The translations under genes were made by a program, and so were the position numbers. This document shows, in pieces, positions 56,201 to 64,000 of a DNA stretch of 64,000 bases (the stretch's first letter is position 1; each line of letters opens with the position of its first letter). The stretch is from positions 62,001-126,000 of the forward strand of contig QLIY01000298.1 in assembly GCA_003260075.1 (NCBI GenBank). Reading direction: 5' to 3'. The notes beneath the pieces are model-generated. The model ran no database searches. It was not told the origin of the DNA and saw nothing but the letters and a program-made list of their open reading frames with translations. The DNA is from Phallusia mammillata. Lineage: Eukaryota; Chordata; Ascidiacea; Phlebobranchia; Ascidiidae.

Positions 56201-57960
56201 TTTAACGTAATATGCCTGAATTCTCTTGTGATGAATAAACCACATATATGTGGAAGATTGGCGCTAAATACTCTCGCATTGCCGACTTATAAGAGGATTT
56301 AAGTCTACATATGGGTATAAGTTACAACACAAACTTAATTGCTGATGTCAAATATTTTTGACAGTTTCGTCAATAGGAATACTTAGTATTCACATTAATC
56401 TGCTGGTGGTCTTCAAAAAACAGTAAAATCAACACATTACAACATTCTGAAGTAAAAAACGTGTTTAATTGATTTTCTTAAGTTGTAATAAAACTTGCTC
56501 TACCTATATCCGTTTACCATTTTTGAACCTGTTTTGGTTGATTTATGTAATGTTGGAAAATGGTAGTACACATATTGACTGTAGCTTCGAATGGTTTAAA
56601 GAACACAATAGCAGACGCTAGTCTTTAAGAACTTAGTCAAATAAACCATCTCATTTGATAAGCAGTTTCGATTACCCAAAGTTCTGAATTTCCCACTACT
56701 ACTAAACAGTGAGCATTGGTCCACCAATACCAGGCATATTCACACACCAGCCTTTTTAAGTGTGCCAAATTGTCAACTTGGACAACTTTCTGGGTGGTTT
56801 AATACTTTACTAGTTGTATGAATTAAAAATTAAAATCAGCAACTAACATTCTGACATAAAAACAAATGTGGCTATTCCACCAATCAAAGAGATCTAAACA
56901 TATTTCTTTTGACGCAGTGCTGTTAAAAAGCGGGGGAAAGTTGTGAAAAAGATGAGCAGTCATACAAATTCCGGACTACGTAATATGGAACAACGCCAGC
57001 TGAAGAAACAATTGAACTTGGCTAAAACACTTTCAATCGCTGTCATTGCTTATGTTGTTTCCTGGACTCCATACGGTATCCTTATCATTCTACCGCAAGA
57101 TCTGGTCCCCCCACTTGCAAAACGAGTAAGTAAAGAAGTTTTTAATTAAAACTATTTCTTCTTTACAGTCAAGCTTTAATTAGGGCCGTTTGCTCATTTG
57201 CCAAGGAAGCAAAGAGACCACATCCTCCATTTTTTTTAAATTGTTCATATTCATAAAGCACAGTTAATACGTTTCTCTCGTCGTGTACATTCTCTAACAC
57301 GAATTTATTTTTTCTTTAGATTGCATCTCGCTTGATCCTCACGAATTCGGTGGTAAATTTCATAATTTACGGTGTGATGAACCCGACTTACAGGAAAGGA
57401 TACAAAAGGCTGTTGTCCTTTATGTTCTGTTGCAAAACCGGAAAAGGGTAAGTTTTGAGACCTTTGGTGATCAAACATTTCAAAGTCAAAACACCAAATT
57501 ACAATAATGCAACCAATACCATCTGTCCGACCCGACCTATTGAATTTCACATATTTGTTATTAAACTTATCTTGAAAAAGATATATAAACTCCTTATTCG
57601 GCCTAAGTTAATTATACTATGTAAAAGCTAAGGTTGGTATTTTTTAGAAAATGGAAGAGCGAAATGGACTCCAGTACTACTGGCCAACCTTCCACTGTCA
57701 GAAGCCGATTCAAGTCAAGATTTATGAAATCCGTAAGTACACTCATTACTTTATGTTTTCGAGAAATGTTTTGACCAAAACACAAGCTTGCTTTTTGAAC
57801 GATTTTTTTTCCTTTACAATTTTGTCATTGAAAAATGGTTAAAAGCGTTTGCATTTCTCAGGGTGAATCGCCAGGAAAATCGCCTAGCTCGGTGTCAAGG
57901 AAAGGCAATTTCCGCTCAGGAACACCCAGCGGTTCCAACGACACTTTGAATGCTATTTGA
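53239..57960 (+). CDS. GPCR gene E, melatonin-receptor-like class A receptor (384 aa, 8 exons)
   Basis: Exons are 53239-53460, 54452-54600, 55055-55189, 55737-55865, 56918-57125, 57320-57447, 57648-57732 and 57862-57960 (1155 nt). The first ATG giving MSNISMDG was used; it provides two N-glycosylation sites before TM1. NRYWAVV follows TM3, its Arg (124) split by an intron. TM6 reads SWTPYG, so the usual Cys before the Trp is Ser. TM7 reads NFIIYG, then a CC pair. The long Ser/Thr-rich tail (residues about 325-384) has many possible phosphorylation sites. Exons 2, 3 and 4 match gene D exactly in length (149, 135, 129), so D and E are sister genes. AATAAA at 58096-58101. Confidence 0.9.
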
Positions 57961-59020
57961 CTGACATGTTTTGACCTACCTACATGTTCTGGTCGTTGCA
58001 TGTTAAATGTTGGTATCATCAACACTGTATGGATGTTGTTGTAACCTTTGAGGTAAAGTTGTCGGGCAGCGCTTTTTGATCGGGACTTAAGTTTGAATAA
58101 AACTGGTTTGATTCGGGCCTGACTTTACACTTGGCCTTTTCTGTGCCGCAATTTTGTTTCGGACCTAAATTGAACTTTGTTTTATAAAACTTTCGCGTTC
58201 GATTTATGCGTTTGGTTTGTGCTACTTGGCTCGGGCCCCAGTTTCAGGCCTGTCTGCAACTCCGTGGTGGTGTAAAGATGTGTGGTAAAAGAAAAGTTGC
58301 CCCCAAAATATTCTTAAAACAGACAACTTAAAACAACTGTTTACATACTTCTTTAGTGGTAGGTTAAATTCTGATTAGTCTAACTCTAGTTAATCACAAG
58401 TAAGCAATAATTTATCACCGAGGCAACCTGACAGGGGTTCGTGTTATGAAGCGCCATGATCCGTTTCCCATCAATAATAAATAATACCATTATCAAAAAG
58501 TGCATATTACCTTAAAGTAACACTTTATAAGTTCAATGACGCCAAACAGGTCGAAAAGGTTTTTATTATAGTTGTTATTGTATTTTTTGTTTTATTGAAC
58601 TACGTGCTGATGTTTTGTTGCACTATTCTTGTGGTATGGTCTAGTATAAGTGTGCTGTTTTTATTCTTTATTTTTGTGCCCATCCTTTATTTTGTTGTAT
58701 GAGTTCGTACTCGATTTCTTGTTTAAACGTTAATAAGAAAAATACAAAACAAAAACAGTTTTGTTGATACCCCTGCCTGCTTTAACAAGTCATTGGATTT
58801 ACAGTTACACGCGATTAAAAGACTTACAATTTTTATACTTTCTCACAGATACTGATGATGTTGATAAGGCGAAATATCAATATCCTAAAACATTTATCTG
58901 TATCCATACTATTCCTTTGTCTCAAAAACCTTGTGCTTGAGCGACACATAGTGGTATATTATTTTAGTTTAAATCAAACACTTAAAAGCGCTATTGGTAT
59001 AACATCGTGCGGTTTCGCAT

Positions 59021-59399
59021 AAAATGCACAATCTGGGGTAGGAACTTGGCCGAATGGTCTGGCGCGCCTGACCCACATACAGACATAAAAAAAAACCTTA
59101 ATCGGGATTCGTCCCCGGGAGTGTCCTGGGTTCGAACCCCGTGAAAAAAAAATGCACAATCTAGGGCAGGAACTTGGCCGAATGGTCCGGCGCGCCTGAC
59201 CCATGTACAGACATAAAAAAACGACCGGGCTTCGTCCCTGGGAGTGTCCTGGGTTCGAACCCCATGAAAAAAAAAATGCAGAATCTTCGGGCAGGAACTT
59301 GGCCGAATGGTCCGGCGCGCCTGATCCATACACAGACATAAAAAAACCATCGGGCTTCGTCCCCGGGAGTGTCTTGGGTTCGAACCCCATGAAAAAAAA
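59021..59399 (+). repeat. Tandem trimer of a ~125-bp tRNA-derived (SINE-like) unit
   Basis: Units are at about 59021-59148, 59149-59272 and 59273-59399, followed by a short piece of a fourth. Each has an A-box-like tggccgaatgg (first at 59047), a B-box ggttcgaaccc (first at 59129) and a trailing A-run. The spacing between boxes fits a Leu/Ser-type tRNA with a long variable arm. Immediately after the T-arm the A-run begins, so there is no 3' acceptor strand; these are derived elements, not working tRNA genes. The units differ at a number of positions. Confidence 0.85.
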
Positions 59400-59769
59400 C
59401 GCATAATCTCCTGTGTAGCTGCTTTTTGATGCAAGTTTCTTTTTACACTTCTGCTTATGAAAACAGCAGAAAAGAAAAAATATGCATTAGTTTTAGTTTT
59501 TTTTTTCGAGCTGAACTATACACCTTAGCTTTGTAAATAGGAAAGGAAATGGCATGCGGAGTTTTCTTAATTATTCCTTTTCGATGTTCCATAACACGCT
59601 CGGCAGGCGAACTGACTTGCTGTGAACTTCAAAACCATGTTTACAAACCATTGGGGAATGAATTATTTAAAACATAAAAGCCTTAGATACGCCAGGCCCA
59701 TTGAAGGCGCTATACCGAATCAGCCGGTCACCAAGCATTCACCACCATATGGCAAGGCGTAGGCTAGAA

Positions 59770-59815
59770 AAATCTAGCCTGCGGTGGGATTCGAACNCTT
59801 CAGGGCTGATCCCAG
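59770..59815 (-). repeat. B-box-like tRNA-derived remnant
   Basis: On the minus strand the sequence reads gttcgaatccca, a pol III B-box. No convincing A-box was found upstream. A short palindrome (ggctagaaaaatctagcc) lies beside it at about 59762-59779. Confidence 0.4.
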
Positions 59816-62180
59816 TTATGAATTTATGTTCATCTTAAAAGCCTTAGATTGAATTATCCGATTTGTCACGCATCACACAGCAAAAAGTATGTCATCGTAC
59901 TTAAAAAGCAAAATGCTTTTATGTCGGGAGCTTAATTGGGTAAAGCTTTGCATTGATTTGACATGTCTCAGTACTAATACCCTTTCGTCTGTCCATTATC
60001 TTTTAATTGTGGATTAACGTCTTAAAAAGATGCTGCAAATAAAAAAGTCTCTAGAATACAAATCTCTGTGTGAAATAGATTCTTCGATTGGGTTATCAGA
60101 TTGTACAAGGTATATACCATAGAAAGAGCTGTAACTAGGACAGACTTTGAGTGGAACGGGCTTGTTTCGGGTCTAATTTTACATTCGGCTTCAATTTACC
60201 AACTTTTGTGCCTACTTCGGCTATGCATTTTCTACAAAACAAGTTAGGGTTTAGTTACTACTCTGAACTGTGTAATGTTCTTAATGATCGTTTAGTAAGT
60301 GTTAAAGGATAGTATGGAATTTTGTATGTTTAAGCAAGAACCTAATAGCATTATACCAATATTAAAAATAATATATTGAAGAAAATACGAAAAGACTTAC
60401 CAAGTCGTCATCAATTTGAATGTGCTTTCGTCTTGTCAAAATGATTGATTCAAAAACTCGGTCATAGCATTCTAGGTCAGTTCACACGTGTAATTACTGG
60501 CACCACGCGTCTCTGCAGAAGTAATTGAACTTCAGCGATTGACCAATTGCTTGTATTCGGATGTTGTTCATGCTGCATTTCGCTCCTAGCGTGTGTGGCG
60601 ATTGGCATACAACAAACCACTGCCACATTCGGTTTTCTGTCAACTGGGAGCGTGTAGACTGTTAGTTTTTGTACAAAGCTTGTTTTTTGTGTGCGAGACC
60701 TAGGCTACCGTAAGTTTTAAGAGACCTAGTTTACTGTAAGTTTCGAAAATGCGATCTGCGCAGGTAAATTTAAATGTAAAATGGTCGATGAGCATAAGGT
60801 TCGTGTCCCTTGTCAGTTGGGTCGTCGCCATTTCACACTGCGTGAGAACTATTACTCGCTGCGTTGAATAAGTGCAATCAAATTAAGGTGAAGCTATTTT
60901 GGGGCACAGAAAGTTCAGATAAAGTGGAATGTGCATATATCTGAACCAGTATTCACTTTTCTTAATTGTTTCACCTTTTAACTGTTGAAGAGTATTTGTT
61001 TTGGCCTGAGTAGTAATTATACTCTGAATGAATAGAAAGGAATGGAGTATGTGTCCAACTTTTAAACGGTTTACAAATCTTTTGAAACAGTAAAGGCAAC
61101 GAGAAACAGATGAAAATAAAGCGATTTCTCATGATTCATATTAAAAACGTCCTTTACATAATTGCTTGGGTTTGAGCGCTTTTAGCTTTTGTTCAATTTA
61201 ATCAGACCAACTATTTGCAGCGTTTAGTAAACTACTAATAAAGGAATTTTTGATGGTTATTACTCAGTAATTACCCATTCTTTGCTCACACCTCCTTTGG
61301 TAATCTTACTTATGATTTGCGTTGAGGTTAAAGCATAAGACTCAGATCTGTCTCATTATTTGACGGCGTTTCGTTGTGACGATATATATACATGTACACA
61401 TAATGCATAAAATACAACGTTATTTTATTACTCCAATTGTTCAAGTTTGCACCAATGACAATCTATGTGTCATTATATTGCAAAACATGTTTCTGAATTG
61501 GGTGTGAAAATTACAGTCATTTACAATTTCCTTTAGGTTTCATCATTCATTATTTCGTTTAAAATAAAGCCCTAAATAAAAGAATGATTGACTATTAATA
61601 GAAACCTGACTCAAATAGTTCAGTACTTGACACTCACTGGTTGGTAACCATTTTATGATTAATCACTTGGGATTGTGCAGTGGCCTAATGTTTTGTAGAT
61701 CTACATTTTAAACGGCAACGTCAGAAGTATCAGGCAGCGATGGTCGTATTTTTGTTGTTATCAATTTGTTTTATTTTAAGTTGAATATTTAGGTAGGCTA
61801 AAATAGCACATTTTGACCCATTTGTTGTCATCGGTTTAGTTATTGTTGACGTTAGGGTTACTGAGGATGGCAACATGACGCTGCTTACGGGAAACCGGAT
61901 AATATAAAAACAAAAACAAACGATTGGCGCCGCCGTTGTGCTGAACGCAAACGGAGGTCCTTTGTAATGATGAACTAAGTAGTGAGTCTGGTTCCATTGT
62001 ATTAAAACTACAAGGAATTGCATGGTCCGAGGTAAACAAGGTCTCTTAGTTGTCCATGTATTTTCAAAAAGCTTTTGATTAGCAACTTAGAATACGCAAG
62101 GTCACGTATTTTGACAGGAAATTAATGTTAAAGAAGAAACAGAGTACTTAGGAACACTATACACGGACTTAAAAAGTAAT

Positions 62181-62323
62181 TTAATCATAAACATTACTGC
62201 CAAGGCACTGGTGTATACAGAATACATCGTTGCACTGATTATGACAACAGAGATTGTCGAAACGTCTGAACGATGGGGGGGGGGGGAATACACCAGTACC
62301 TTGGCAGTGATGATTATGATTAA
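62181..62323. repeat. 37-bp inverted repeat with a G12 run at the inner edge of one arm
   Basis: Arm 62181-62217 pairs with 62287-62323 at about 33-34 of 37 positions. The right arm begins directly after twelve Gs (62275-62286). It could be a MITE-like hairpin or a reverse-oriented contig join. Confidence 0.75.
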
Positions 62324-63159
62324 GAAACAGAGTAAGATTGGAAATTTTAACAAGTTTCTGCTGATACGTTAAGATCAAAGGAAAAATGTAATGCTAGTGT
62401 TCAAAAGCCACACTTTGGGCGAAAAATAGGCAAATGTACGATAAGGTGCAAAAGGCGCTGTACTCTATTATTGCTGCTCGAATAAAAAAGCAACCCTAAT
62501 CTGCTCATGCAGTCAGCAAAAATGTCCACGCTTAACAAAGCTTAATTGATTTCGTGACAGTACCAGTTGGTCTTAATTAAAACTTATTGTTGATAGCTGC
62601 CAAAATATAGATCGAGAGATAATTAGTGCGAGGTGCCTGCAAATGGTAATAGACGTCTAGAGCGTTTGACTAATGGCACAAAATCAATTTTAATCTCATT
62701 TTGAACGATGCGTAATAAAATATTACTATTTTTTTAGAGATTATATTATGCAGATTAACTAATAAACCACTATAGTTGCTTGTTATGAACATTGTTAGGT
62801 AATAAACTAAAATCTGGCCGATAAAGGTTTCGCATATCCTATTAGTGAGTCTTAGTCATCTTTTTCGTGAAATATTGGTTAAACATTATATAAGCTGCTG
62901 CTGCCAGGCATACTACAATTGCCAAAAGAGGTGTGTAAATTTGATTTGGTTTGAGCAAGTTTAGCTTTTTACACGTTTTGACAACAGTAGGATTCAAGTT
63001 TAGAACAAGATGTCCGTATTTAGAAATGTGCTACAGGACCAAACTGCTGATTAAACAGCTTCCAAAATCAAACTTTTTTTCCCAATCAACTTTTGTGTTC
63101 AATGTGTAAAAGTTCGTTTGTGATACAATAATGTAAACTGCATCTTGCTTTAAACATTC

Positions 63160-63240
63160 TTCCAGTAGCGAGGTTTGAACTGACAATCGTCGTACTTCGT
63201 GTTGATAAAACACTTATCCGCCAGCAGAGCTCAGGCGCCG
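63160..63240 (-). repeat. Degenerate tRNA-like sequence
   Basis: On the minus strand gttcaaacctc near 63165-63175 resembles a B-box, with gctctgctggcgg further upstream (about 63212-63228) at tRNA-like spacing. Too diverged to call a functional tRNA. Confidence 0.35.
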
Positions 63241-64000
63241 AAGGCTATGTGACGTCCGTAAACGAGACAATGCTATACGTTTATGACGTGTCACCTGGAA
63301 ACACGTGGTCGATTTGCCTTAATTGTCAATCAAATCAGTACAATTTGGGCGGTAAATTGCGATCATCAATTTGCCAAATGCCTGCCTCTGGATGCTACTG
63401 TAGTATGTGGTTAACCACATTGATCAGGTATAATACAAATTTAGACGGGTTCTGACCATTTATGGTGCTAATAAGTAAAATTTATTGCAACCGCATTTAA
63501 GCACGTCATGACACGACCTGTGTGTTGCACGTTTGGGAAAATGACTTGCGTTTTTGCCAAAAGTTAATTGGAACATGTAATGGTTACAAACTTAGCAGTT
63601 AAGTTCAATACTGAACAAACTGCGTAAGTTTACAGACAAATTGATCTAAAAGAGGGCCTTTTTTATTTAAAGCCCAAAATTGTCCCGAAAGTTATCAGAG
63701 TAAAATTGTGCATCCATGTTTAACATCCCCTCTCGTTCAGAGAAAACGCATTTGAATTGTAAACTGTACATGATCTTACTACACATAGACGAATTTTACC
63801 AACTTAAAGAATAACAAAAAAAACTTAAACTCCTTTGTTTTAAAATGAAAGTGTCACAACAATTGTGCTCAATTCCACACGTCATGTAAAGACCTGGAAG
63901 GGTTCCTTACTCTCAACCAGGCACGTTGACGCAATTATTTTGTTGTCTTTACATTTCTAATTAGTCCCGATACGCGTCATGACGTAACGTGGCTATTCGT

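Larger units (their letters stand above)
57961..64000. other. Gene-poor, repeat-containing right end
   Basis: After the gene E 3' UTR no coding gene is supported. Features are the tRNA-derived trimer at 59021-59399, a B-box-like site near 59785, an inverted repeat at 62181-62323 and a degenerate tRNA-like sequence near 63160-63240. One ambiguous base is at 59797. Confidence 0.55.

Noticed and set aside
59021-59399. Functional tRNA-Leu/Ser genes
   Set aside because: The 3' acceptor strand is replaced by an A-run and the anticodon region is not a stem, so these are derived repeats.
58974-59434. Two long minus-strand ORFs with internal repeats
   Set aside because: They are read-through of the tandem tRNA-derived units; the repeated peptide reflects the DNA repeat.
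63249-63455. 68-codon + strand ORF rich in Cys and Asn
   Set aside because: Could be an exon of a gene beyond the window but has no clear splice borders or homology.

Overview
This is an intron-rich, AT-rich metazoan window. The conserved genes (a DCAF15, an ATXN7L3/Sgf11, a basigin, a PTGR1-type reductase pair) and their compact introns point to an invertebrate chordate. A tunicate such as Ciona is my best inference, but I could not test it by search. No prokaryotic features or CRISPR array were seen.

Layout. (1) 1-19.5 kb: a same-strand (+) array of rhodopsin-class GPCRs with an NRY motif in place of DRY and NFxxY in place of NPxxY, which looks melatonin-receptor-like. It holds a scrambled copy A (two fragments, 367-1696 and 1847-2715), a damaged copy B (5639-8062), and two intact genes, C (12137-15359, 346 aa) and F (16994-19519, 342 aa). 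(2) 20-28.3 kb: single-copy housekeeping genes, namely DCAF15 (-, intronless), ATXN7L3 (-) and a basigin (+) diverging from ATXN7L3. (3) 30.8-37.2 kb: two tandem PTGR1-like reductases (-), each with nine exons of identical lengths. (4) 38.3-38.8 kb: a small unrecognised Ala/Gly-rich protein (-). (5) 42.8-58 kb: two more members of the GPCR family, D (373 aa) and E (384 aa), both +. (6) 58-64 kb: no confident genes, but a tandem trimer of tRNA-derived units and other repeats.

I assembled the multi-exon models by hand from splice sites, reading frame and comparison between paralogs. For C, D, E, F, both reductases, basigin and ATXN7L3 the exon sums are exact multiples of three.

The strongest unexpected signal is a set of twelve G or C homopolymer runs of about ten bases (10-13 as counted). 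Most sit exactly where sequence is duplicated, skipped or inverted. The near-constant length and the ~2% divergence of duplicated exon 5 pieces suggest stitched haplotype contigs or another assembly artefact rather than biology. This affects how copies A and B should be read. Other notable points are two hAT-type MITEs with 8-bp target duplications (one with an empty site in the paralogous duplicon), a 51-nt stop-free mini-intron, a short ATXN7L3 lacking the SCA7 region, and four perfect CRE palindromes, one upstream of GPCR D and two upstream of GPCR E.
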